Shown here: piece by piece, positions 1 through 5,977 of the stretch | Position numbering within the stretch: position 1 is the stretch's first letter | Layout of the letters: the number at the start of each line of letters is the position of its first letter | Assembly: GCA_948528155.1 (NCBI GenBank) | Contig: CAOSZT010000115.1 | Coordinates: 933 to 6,909, forward strand | From: an uncultured Clostridia bacterium | GTDB lineage: Bacteria; Bacillota; Clostridia; TANB77; CAG-508 | Direction of reading: 5' to 3' | DNA: 5,977 nucleotides | Notes under the pieces: generated by a model | Databases searched by the model: none | Seen by the model: the letters and a program-made list of their open reading frames with translations, nothing else | What the model was told of the DNA's origin: nothing | Translations under genes and position numbers: made by a program

Positions 1-29
1 TAAAAAATTTTATATTATAAAATAGATAA

Positions 30-59
30 GTTCATTACATAAATTTTATAATAATGAAC
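30..59. promoter_or_regulatory. Inverted repeat, possible operator in leader of the WXG-like gene
   Basis: The arms GTTCATTA (30-37) and TAATGAAC (52-59) are perfect reverse complements separated by 14 bases. Their centres are 22 bp apart, about two helical turns, which is the spacing expected of a dimeric repressor site. The right arm overlaps a TATAAT box at 47-52. No T-run follows it, so it does not look like a terminator. The palindromic structure is seen directly; an operator role is inference, and inverted repeats are common by chance in DNA this AT-rich. Confidence 0.35.
47..52 (+). promoter_or_regulatory. Candidate -10 box for the WXG-like gene
   Basis: A perfect TATAAT lies 37 bases upstream of the chosen ATG at 90, which would give a leader of about 30 nt carrying the Shine-Dalgarno sequence. 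No recognisable TTGACA-like -35 is present 15-18 bases upstream, so the promoter is either weak, activator-dependent or a chance match in AT-rich DNA. The overlap with the 30-59 dyad is what makes it worth noting. Confidence 0.3.
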
Positions 60-74
60 ATAATTATATATAAC

Positions 75-82
75 AAGGGAGG
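75..82 (+). promoter_or_regulatory. Ribosome binding site that sets the start at 90
   Basis: AAGGGAGG lies 7 bases upstream of the ATG at 90. It decides against the in-frame ATG at 54, which has no Shine-Dalgarno sequence upstream and would place this binding site inside the coding region. Confidence 0.85.
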
Positions 83-89
83 AAAAATT

Positions 90-857
90 ATGGCAAATAA
101 TTTAGATAGTTTAAGTGGAAATTTTAAAGCAGATGGAAGGTATAACTTAAGTGCGTATAACACATATTTACAAAACTTAGTAGAATATGTAAAAGATTTA
201 CAAGACAATGTTATAAAAATATCAAATGAATTAAAAGAAAATGTAATGGTACAAGGAAAATGGTATGATGACTGTGCAGCAAACTTTGCAAATTGGTGGA
301 ATGATATTAAAGGAGCAATGGATGGTGTAGACTGTTTAAATAGAATTAGTACAGAAGCAGAAGAATTAGTTGAGATAACAGCTGTAAGTGTTTGTAAACA
401 AATGGCTAAATCTGAACAAACTATGGAATCATATCAAAACTATGATATGATAAAGAAATTTGCAAGAGGTAATAAGTATGAAATAATTCAAGACATTACA
501 AAGCAAAAATTAGGAAATATAGCAGAAACAAAATGTAGAGAAGGAGTAACATTAGAAGCAAATCAAAATGCACTACAAAATATGGTAGTAGCTATAGGAA
601 ATCAACTTAAATTAATTGACCATAGAATAACAGATATAAAAACAATTATTACAAATAATCTAATAAATGGTGCAGCAATTGAATTTTCAGGATTAGATAC
701 ATCAACATTAAATAGAAAAGTAAATACAGTAAGAGATAGACTAGACAGAATTCAAGACAAATTATATACAGAAATAGATAAAGATCAACAAATAACAAAC
801 GAAAATACAGCAATATTAAAATCAGCACTATCTAAAGATTATAAAAAAGCTCAATAA
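90..857 (+). CDS. WXG100-like helical protein, putative type VII secretion substrate or partner
   Basis: A 255-aa, apparently all-helical, soluble protein with no signal peptide and no membrane segment. Residues about 20-112 read as a WXG100-type helical hairpin: a long amphipathic helix (20-51), a turn with G56-K-W58-Y-D60, then C-A-A-x-F66 and W69-W70 opening a second helix. This matches the usual G-x-W-x-G-x-A-x-x-F layout except that the glycine of WXG is D60. WXG100 proteins are about 100 aa, so this one is more than twice as long. Residues about 155-235 may form a second hairpin around the turn N193-G-A-A to S200-G-L. YxxxD patterns occur at Y115-D119 and Y226-D230, the second near the C terminus where the export tag usually lies. 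The essC neighbour supports a T7SS role as substrate or adaptor. The exact family is not recognised, and LXG-type toxin features are not evident. The start at 90 is chosen by its ribosome binding site. Role is inferred from motif and context. Confidence 0.7.
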   Translation: MANNLDSLSGNFKADGRYNLSAYNTYLQNLVEYVKDLQDNVIKISNELKENVMVQGKWYDDCAANFANWWNDIKGAMDGVDCLNRISTEAEELVEITAVSVCKQMAKSEQTMESYQNYDMIKKFARGNKYEIIQDITKQKLGNIAETKCREGVTLEANQNALQNMVVAIGNQLKLIDHRITDIKTIITNNLINGAAIEFSGLDTSTLNRKVNTVRDRLDRIQDKLYTEIDKDQQITNENTAILKSALSKDYKKAQ

Positions 858-868
858 TAATCTTAAAT

Positions 869-910
869 AAGTCAAATTACTAAAAATAGTAATTTGGCTT
901 TATTTTTTTT
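869..910 (+). terminator. Rho-independent terminator after the WXG-like gene
   Basis: Two 13-base arms (869-881 and 888-900) pair along their full length with one G-T wobble. They enclose a 6-base A-rich loop and are followed by TATTTTTTTT at 901-910. The hairpin begins 11 bases after the stop codon. It should end most transcripts from the upstream gene before they reach essC. Confidence 0.9.
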
Positions 911-982
911 GTAATAAAAATGTAAAATACTTTAAAAAGTGTTAATCCGTAATAATAAAATAATATAAAGGAAAAAGCTATA

Positions 983-1010
983 TTGAAAAAAAACGTAAAA
1001 TTGCTATAAT
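983..1010 (+). promoter_or_regulatory. Sigma-A-type promoter driving essC-esaB
   Basis: TTGAAA (983-988) and a perfect TATAAT (1005-1010) are separated by 16 bases. A TG dinucleotide at 1002-1003 forms an extended -10 (TGCTATAAT). Transcription would start at about 1016-1019, giving a leader of about 30 nt with the essC ribosome binding site inside it. No operator-like dyad is obvious around it, so expression may be close to constitutive; that last point is inference. Confidence 0.8.
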
Positions 1011-1034
1011 TAAGTATAGATAAACAAAAATAGA

Positions 1035-1041
1035 GAGGAAG
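1035..1041 (+). promoter_or_regulatory. Ribosome binding site for the TTG start of essC
   Basis: GAGGAAG lies in front of the TTG at 1048, with 9 bases between GAGG and the start codon. The next in-frame ATG (1087) has no such site and would remove the first strand of the N-terminal FHA-like domain. This supports TTG as the initiator. Confidence 0.75.
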
Positions 1042-1047
1042 ATAATA

Positions 1048-4000
1048 TTGTTAGTAGTATTAATTGGTAAAAGTGAAATACATAAAATGATATTACCACA
1101 AGTTCCATCAGGAAACTATATAATAAATCACAAGAATAAAAATGAACGATTAATAGAAATAGAAGCACAAGATGGGAAATGGCAAATAACAAGTGATAAA
1201 TTAGTAAGAATATTAAACCCGAAATGCTTAAATATAACAAATAATGAAATAAATATAACAAGTAATACACCATTTTTAAGTAGAGTAACTTTAAAAGAAT
1301 ATGATGTATATGAAATAATGATTGAAGACGCAAAATCATTATATATTTTATGTTGTTTACCTGTATATGAAGAAAACTGGAGTTATCTAAATATAAAATA
1401 TACTAAAGAAATAACAATTGGAAAAAATAGTATAAATCAAATAGCATACAAAAATGACTTAGTATCTGATACACATGCAAGAATATTTTTAAATAATGGA
1501 AAATGGATGTTAGAAAACTATGATGTAAAATATGGAACATTTTTAAATAATGAATTAGTATATGATAAATCTAAATTTTTATCAAATGGAGATACTATTT
1601 TTATAATGGGATTAAAAATCATATTAATGGGAAACAACATATACATAAATAACCTAGCAGGAAGAATGGATTATGATGACAAAACTTTAAAACTAGATAA
1701 AATTGAAGAACAAAAAAAGCTAGAAGAAGATAATGAAGAAGAAAAATATATAGAACTATATTCACCACAAGAATATTTTTATAGAGCACCAAGAATAAAT
1801 AATAAAATAAATAAAGAAAAAATAAAAATAGAACCACCACCAGCAAAAAAAACAAATGATAATATGCCATTATTTTTAACAATAGGAACTACAGTATCAA
1901 TGGGAGTTATATCAATTATTACAATTATGTCTACATTCGCAGGAATAGCAAAAGGAACAACAAGCTTAAGTAGTAGTATTTTATCAATTTTTTCATCATT
2001 AGTAATGTTAGTATCAATGTTATTAATACCATTATTAACAAAAAGATGGGAAAAAAATAGAGATGAAAAATATGAAGAAAAACGACAAAAAAAATACAAT
2101 GAATACATTAATTTAAAGAAAAAAGAAATAGAACATATTAAAGATAAACAAAGAAAAATACTTTTTGACAATTATGATACAACAGAACAATGTACAAGTA
2201 TTATTTTAAATAAAGATGAAAGACTATGGGAAAGAACAATTCAGGATTTAGACTTTTTATCTATTAATCTTGGAATAGGAGATGTACCACTTGATATAGA
2301 TATTACATATCCAGAAAAAAAAGACTTTTCTATGGAAGAAGATGACAACTTAATAGAAATGTTAAATGATTTCACAAAAGAAATTGAAACTGTAAAAAAT
2401 GCACCAGTAATTGTATCTTTAACAAAAGACCCAATAATAGCATATATAGATAAAAGTGATGAAAATATAGACAAATTTATGCAAAACTTATTTATACAAA
2501 TTATGGCATTTCAAAGTTACAGTGATTTAAAATTAGTATTTTTACTAAGTAAAGAAAACCTAAAAAGATGGGAATACATAAAATTATTTCCATATGTTTG
2601 GAATGATACAAAAGACTTTAGATTTATTGAAGACGATATTAAAGGAATGGAAGAAATCTCAAAATACCTAGAAGACGAATTTAATAAAAGAATAAATGAA
2701 GAACATGATATAAATAATGACTATAAACAATTTTCACCATATTATTTAATTATAACTGATGACTACAGAAAAATAGAAAACTTAAAAATCATTAACAACA
2801 TATTTAAAGAAAAGAAAAACATAGGATTTAGTATCTTAAGTATAGCAAAAGATATAAGACAATTGCCAAATGAATGCAAAAAATTTATTAGTGTTGAAGG
2901 AAAAACAGGAAAAGTATTTACTAATGAAAGATCAGCAAAAAGTGAAATCAATTTTACTTTTAACAATTTAGACACCTTCTTTTTAGAAAAAATAGTAAAA
3001 ATGATATCAAATATACCAATAAAATATAAATTAACAGAAAAAAACTCACTACCAAACTACTATTCTTTCTTAGAAATGTATAATGTTGGATTAGTAGAAC
3101 AATTAAACATTTTAGATAGATGGAAAAACAATGATGCAACACTTTCATTATCAGCACCAATTGGAATAAATTCAACAGGAAAAATCATGAATTTAGATAT
3201 CCATGAAAAAGCACATGGACCACATGGATTAATTGCAGGCTCAACAGGTTCAGGAAAAAGTGAATTTATTATTACATATATATTATCATTAGCAATAAAT
3301 TATCATCCAGATGATGTTACATTTATACTTATAGATTACAAAGGAGGAGGACTAGCAGGAGCATTCCAAAAACAAAATATAAAATTACCACATTTAGTAG
3401 GAACAATTACAAATATAGATAAAGAAGGACTACAAAGATCATTAATATCTATACAAAGTGAATTAAAAAGAAGACAAATATTATTTAATGAAGCAAGAGA
3501 AATGACAGATGGAGGAGTAATTGACATATATAAATATCAAAAATTATATCATAATGGGATTTTAAAAAAGCCAATACCACATTTATTAATAATATGTGAC
3601 GAATTTGCAGAATTAAAACAACAACAACCAGACTTTATGGAAGAACTTGTAAGTGTATCAAGAATTGGACGTAGTTTAGGAGTACATTTAATTTTAGCAA
3701 CACAAAAACCAAATGGAATAGTAGATGATCAAATTCGCAGTAACAGTAAATTTGCAATATGTTTAAAAGTACAAGACAAATCAGACAGCTCAGATGTAAT
3801 TGAAACACCAGATGCAGCATATATAAAACAAGCAGGAAGATTTTATATTAAAGTAGGAAATGGAGAATATTTTGACTTAGGACAATCAGGTTGGGCAGGA
3901 GCACAATACTATCCTTCAGATACATCAAAAAAACAAAAAGATAACTCAATAAAATTTATATCTAATACAGGAACTGTAATTAAAGAAATAAATGATTATA

Positions 4001-5673
4001 CAAAAAAATCAATAAATAGTAAAGGAGTACAACTAATAAACATAGTTGAACAAATGCACAATATAGCAACAAAAGAAAATATAAAAGCAGAACAATTATG
4101 GCTTGATGACATTCCAGAAAAAATTTATGTAAAAGAAACAAAAAACAAATATAAATTCAAGAAAAGAAATAATAATATATTAGTAACAATAGGAGAATAT
4201 GATGATCCAGCAAATCAAAAACAAGGAATAGTAAATTTAGATCTTACAAAAGGAGGAAATGTAATAATATATGGAAGTGCAGACAGTGGTAAAGAAACAT
4301 TAATGAGTACAATTGTATATGATTTAATGACAACATATACAGCAGAAGAAGTATGGACATATATATTAGATTTTGGAACAGAAACATTTAAAATATTTAA
4401 TGATTCTCCAAATGTAGGAGAAGTTATATTTGCAAATGATGACGAAAAATTAAAAAGATTTTTCACAAGAATGAAAGAAATTATAAATGAAAGAAAAAAG
4501 ATACTATCAGAATATAATGGAGATTACAATTTATACTTAAAAACTAGTGAACAAAAAATGCCATTAATAACAATTTTAATAAATGGATATGAAAACTTTA
4601 CAGAAAATTATTATGATGTATTTGATGATACTTTATTAACCCTAACAAGAGAAGGAGCAAAAACAGGAATGACATTTATAGTATCAACAGCAGCATATAA
4701 TGATATGAGATATAGAATGGCACAAAATTTTAAACAAAAAATTGCATTATCATTAAATGACACAAGTGAATATGCAAGTATATTTACAGGAATAAGAAAC
4801 AGAAAACCAGCACATAGATTTGGAAGAGGACTAATAAATATAAAAGAAGAAATATTTGAATTTCAAACAGCAAAATCATGTGAGCCAGAAGAATATAATG
4901 TATTTATAAAAAATGAAATTGAAAAAATAAAAAAGAACAATAAAACAACAGCAGAAAAAATACCAGTATTACCAAATATAGTAAAAGCAGAAGACCTAAA
5001 AACTAAAATTAATGATATAACAAATTTCCCAATAGGACTAAGAAAAAAAGACATAAAACCAGAACTATTTAATTTTAAAGACAACTTAATAACTATAATA
5101 ACAGGAAAAGACTTAGATGAAGCAACACAATTTGCCTCAAACATTTGGGAAAAAATGAATAATATAAAAAATATCAATATAATAACATTAGATTTAGAAA
5201 GAAAAGTATTAGGTGGAAAAGAAGACTTTGAAGAAAATTACAAAAAAATAATATCAAAACAAAATAAATCAAATTACAACATATGTTTCATTTTTGGATT
5301 AGATAAATTTATAAATTATTTAGAAGAAAATGCAAATAGAGATAATGAAGATAAAGACATACAAGAAATAAAAAAAATAGAAGATATTATAGAAATATGT
5401 AAAAAGAATAAAAATTTCAGCATAACAATAGTAGACTCATCAGCAAAAATAAAAGAACACAATTATGATGATTGGTATCGTGAAAATATAAAAGCAGAGA
5501 ACATTATATGGGTAGGAAATGGAATAGATGATCAATATATAATTGACATTAATGCTCCAAGAAAAGAAGTAAATAACAATTGTGGATGTAGTTTTGGATA
5601 TATTAATAAAAAGGAAAAAACAATTATGATAAAACTTTTAGAAATGAAAGAAAAGAGGGATGAAGATGAATGA
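1048..5673 (+). CDS. essC: Type VII secretion membrane ATPase EssC (FtsK/SpoIIIE family)
   Basis: The motor of the T7SSb: a membrane-anchored ATPase that recognises WXG100-type substrates and powers export. Its 1541 aa fit the family (about 1480-1500 in Staphylococcus and Bacillus). Order: degenerate FHA-like domain (1-100); second FHA domain (112-200; G125-K, S140-D-T-H143, Y162-G-T, N167); acidic linker and the family patch Y243-F-Y-R-A-P-R249, P263-P-P; two membrane helices (about 275-297, 309-330); basic helix; R392-L-W-E-R-T motif; ATPase-like domain without a P-loop (430-690); D1 (700-950) with intact Walker A G731-STGSGK737-S, Walker B D851-E852, A884-T-Q-K-P and R897; linker W1018-L; D2 (1050-1300) with altered Walker A (G1076 to K1082, then E1083 for S/T) and N1179-G1180 at Walker B; D3 (1330-1530) without a P-loop. 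Only D1 therefore looks catalytic. TTG start chosen by its ribosome binding site; own promoter; overlaps esaB. Assignment is firm; the consequence of the D2 changes is inference. Confidence 0.97.
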   Translation: MLVVLIGKSEIHKMILPQVPSGNYIINHKNKNERLIEIEAQDGKWQITSDKLVRILNPKCLNITNNEINITSNTPFLSRVTLKEYDVYEIMIEDAKSLYILCCLPVYEENWSYLNIKYTKEITIGKNSINQIAYKNDLVSDTHARIFLNNGKWMLENYDVKYGTFLNNELVYDKSKFLSNGDTIFIMGLKIILMGNNIYINNLAGRMDYDDKTLKLDKIEEQKKLEEDNEEEKYIELYSPQEYFYRAPRINNKINKEKIKIEPPPAKKTNDNMPLFLTIGTTVSMGVISIITIMSTFAGIAKGTTSLSSSILSIFSSLVMLVSMLLIPLLTKRWEKNRDEKYEEKRQKKYNEYINLKKKEIEHIKDKQRKILFDNYDTTEQCTSIILNKDERLWERTIQDLDFLSINLGIGDVPLDIDITYPEKKDFSMEEDDNLIEMLNDFTKEIETVKNAPVIVSLTKDPIIAYIDKSDENIDKFMQNLFIQIMAFQSYSDLKLVFLLSKENLKRWEYIKLFPYVWNDTKDFRFIEDDIKGMEEISKYLEDEFNKRINEEHDINNDYKQFSPYYLIITDDYRKIENLKIINNIFKEKKNIGFSILSIAKDIRQLPNECKKFISVEGKTGKVFTNERSAKSEINFTFNNLDTFFLEKIVKMISNIPIKYKLTEKNSLPNYYSFLEMYNVGLVEQLNILDRWKNNDATLSLSAPIGINSTGKIMNLDIHEKAHGPHGLIAGSTGSGKSEFIITYILSLAINYHPDDVTFILIDYKGGGLAGAFQKQNIKLPHLVGTITNIDKEGLQRSLISIQSELKRRQILFNEAREMTDGGVIDIYKYQKLYHNGILKKPIPHLLIICDEFAELKQQQPDFMEELVSVSRIGRSLGVHLILATQKPNGIVDDQIRSNSKFAICLKVQDKSDSSDVIETPDAAYIKQAGRFYIKVGNGEYFDLGQSGWAGAQYYPSDTSKKQKDNSIKFISNTGTVIKEINDYTKKSINSKGVQLINIVEQMHNIATKENIKAEQLWLDDIPEKIYVKETKNKYKFKKRNNNILVTIGEYDDPANQKQGIVNLDLTKGGNVIIYGSADSGKETLMSTIVYDLMTTYTAEEVWTYILDFGTETFKIFNDSPNVGEVIFANDDEKLKRFFTRMKEIINERKKILSEYNGDYNLYLKTSEQKMPLITILINGYENFTENYYDVFDDTLLTLTREGAKTGMTFIVSTAAYNDMRYRMAQNFKQKIALSLNDTSEYASIFTGIRNRKPAHRFGRGLINIKEEIFEFQTAKSCEPEEYNVFIKNEIEKIKKNNKTTAEKIPVLPNIVKAEDLKTKINDITNFPIGLRKKDIKPELFNFKDNLITIITGKDLDEATQFASNIWEKMNNIKNINIITLDLERKVLGGKEDFEENYKKIISKQNKSNYNICFIFGLDKFINYLEENANRDNEDKDIQEIKKIEDIIEICKKNKNFSITIVDSSAKIKEHNYDDWYRENIKAENIIWVGNGIDDQYIIDINAPRKEVNNNCGCSFGYINKKEKTIMIKLLEMKEKRDEDE
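5655..5659 (+). promoter_or_regulatory. Ribosome binding site of esaB inside the end of essC
   Basis: GAGGG lies within the last codons of essC, 6 bases before the ATG at 5666. It directly abuts the other in-frame ATG at 5660, leaving no spacer, so 5666 is the better start. Its position inside essC implies translational coupling. Confidence 0.75.
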
Positions 5674-5917
5674 AGTATTAGTTAAATTATATGTTCCAAT
5701 GGTTGATGAGCAATATGACATATGGATACCATTAGATAAAAAAATTCATACAATCATAAAACTATTAGTAAAATCTGTAAATGAATTTACTAAAGGTTAT
5801 TATATTCCAAGTAAAATGCCATATTTATATGATAAAATAACTGCAAAAGCATTTGATATAAATCTAAAATTAATAGAAACTGAAATAAGAAATGGCACTG
5901 AATTAATAATGATATGA
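5666..5917 (+). CDS. esaB: EsaB/YukD-like ubiquitin-fold type VII secretion accessory protein
   Basis: An 83-aa cytoplasmic protein, close to YukD (79 aa) and EsaB (80 aa). The pattern is that of the beta-grasp fold: a first strand V4-L-V-K-L-Y-V-P, a second strand Y17-D-I-W-I-P-L-D, a helix H28 to F41, and a C-terminal stretch with L54-Y-D, F63-D-I-N, then E73-I-R-N-G-T-E-L-I-M-I. This resembles the family ending in which a G-I-R-N-G-like turn precedes a hydrophobic strand. There is no C-terminal di-glycine, as expected, since YukD is not known to be conjugated. EsaB is needed for, or regulates, T7SS activity in Staphylococcus aureus; its precise mechanism is unsettled. The start overlaps essC by 8 bases, so the two are probably co-translated. 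An alternative start at 5660 would add two residues. Assignment rests on fold pattern, length and essC context rather than high sequence identity. Confidence 0.87.
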   Translation: MNEVLVKLYVPMVDEQYDIWIPLDKKIHTIIKLLVKSVNEFTKGYYIPSKMPYLYDKITAKAFDINLKLIETEIRNGTELIMI

Positions 5918-5930
5918 GAAAGGAAAAATG

Positions 5931-5977
5931 GAAAGAGGGACACTCCTTGGGAGGGAAAGAGGGGACGGGACAAAGGG
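5931..5977. repeat. GC-rich, G-run tail at the window edge; possible mobile repeat or G-quadruplex
   Basis: This stretch contains 28 G or C in 47 bases (about 60%), against roughly a quarter in the genes. Nearly all bases are purines on the + strand. It carries imperfect direct repeats GAAAGAGGGAC (5931-5941) and GAAAGAGGGGAC (5955-5966), and GGGAC three times (5937, 5962, 5967). Five G-runs of at least three bases lie within 5949-5977 with spacers of 1, 5, 2 and 5, which fits the G3N1-7 quadruplex pattern. A small CTCC-TTG-GGAG hairpin sits at 5943-5953. The element is cut by the window end. It resembles the GGGAC-rich dispersed intergenic repeats I recall from some Bacillota, but it could also be a contig-end artefact. 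Confidence 0.4.

Noticed and set aside
7..23. Palindrome ATTTTATA-T-TATAAAAT at the left edge as a terminator or operator
   Set aside because: It is made only of A and T with a one-base centre, has no usable loop and no T-run after it; such palindromes are expected by chance in this DNA.
54..89. In-frame extension of the first gene to the ATG at 54
   Set aside because: It has no ribosome binding site, it would begin inside the inverted repeat, and the strong AAGGGAGG before 90 would then lie in coding sequence.
929..940. Short ACTTT/AAAGT hairpin between terminator and promoter
   Set aside because: The arms are only five bases with a two-base loop, too short to support a function.
1010..1339. 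Long open frames on the minus strand opposite essC (also near 1619-1882, 1779-2171, 4863-5177 and others)
   Set aside because: They are rich in Leu, Ile, Phe and Ser because they read A-rich codons backwards. They lack ribosome binding sites and lie wholly opposite a well-supported gene.
5660..5665. Alternative esaB start at the ATG at 5660
   Set aside because: The GAGGG site ends at 5659, leaving no spacer; the ATG at 5666 has a normal 6-base spacer.
5671..5673. Recoded TGA (Trp) at the end of essC
   Set aside because: Read-through would add only four residues before TAA. Every tryptophan in the window is TGG, and esaB also ends in TGA with a new sequence context after it, so the standard code fits.

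Overview
The window looks like a chromosomal fragment from a very AT-rich Gram-positive anaerobe, probably a clostridial or other low-GC Bacillota lineage. GC is roughly one quarter by eye in the coding part. The genes are A- and purine-rich on the sense strand and have strong GAGG-type ribosome binding sites. There is a sigma-A-type promoter (TTGAAA / extended TG-C-TATAAT), and TGG is used for every tryptophan. This guess rests on composition, expression signals and gene content; no taxonomic marker is present.

The content is part of a type VII secretion system of the Bacillota kind (T7SSb, Ess/Yuk). From left to right it holds: (1) a leader with an inverted repeat overlapping a TATAAT box (30-59); (2) a 255-aa all-helical protein with a WXG100-like hairpin in which the WXG turn reads W-Y-D (90-857), the best candidate for a secreted substrate or chaperone-like partner; (3) a strong intrinsic terminator (869-910); (4) a near-consensus promoter (983-1010); (5) essC, the 1541-aa membrane ATPase motor, read from a TTG start (1048-5673); (6) esaB/yukD, a small ubiquitin-fold accessory protein overlapping the end of essC by 8 bases (5666-5917); (7) a short, abruptly GC-rich and G-rich tail with five closely spaced G-runs that reaches the window edge (5931-5977).

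The genes would work together as follows. EssC sits in the membrane, recognises WXG100-type helical hairpin proteins and drives their export by ATP hydrolysis. EsaB is a small cytoplasmic factor needed by, or regulating, the same machine. The 255-aa protein is transcribed just upstream but is cut off from the motor genes by a terminator and a new promoter, so cargo and motor are probably dosed independently. The other core membrane proteins (EsaA, EssA, EssB) are not visible and may lie outside the window. There is no stretch over 300 bases without a gene.

The points most worth a second look are the unusual cargo-like protein (WYD turn, possible second hairpin, evenly spaced cysteines), EssC's apparent single intact ATPase site (D1 intact, D2 and D3 both degenerate), the reversed essC-then-esaB order with translational coupling, and the G-quadruplex-like tail where composition changes sharply.
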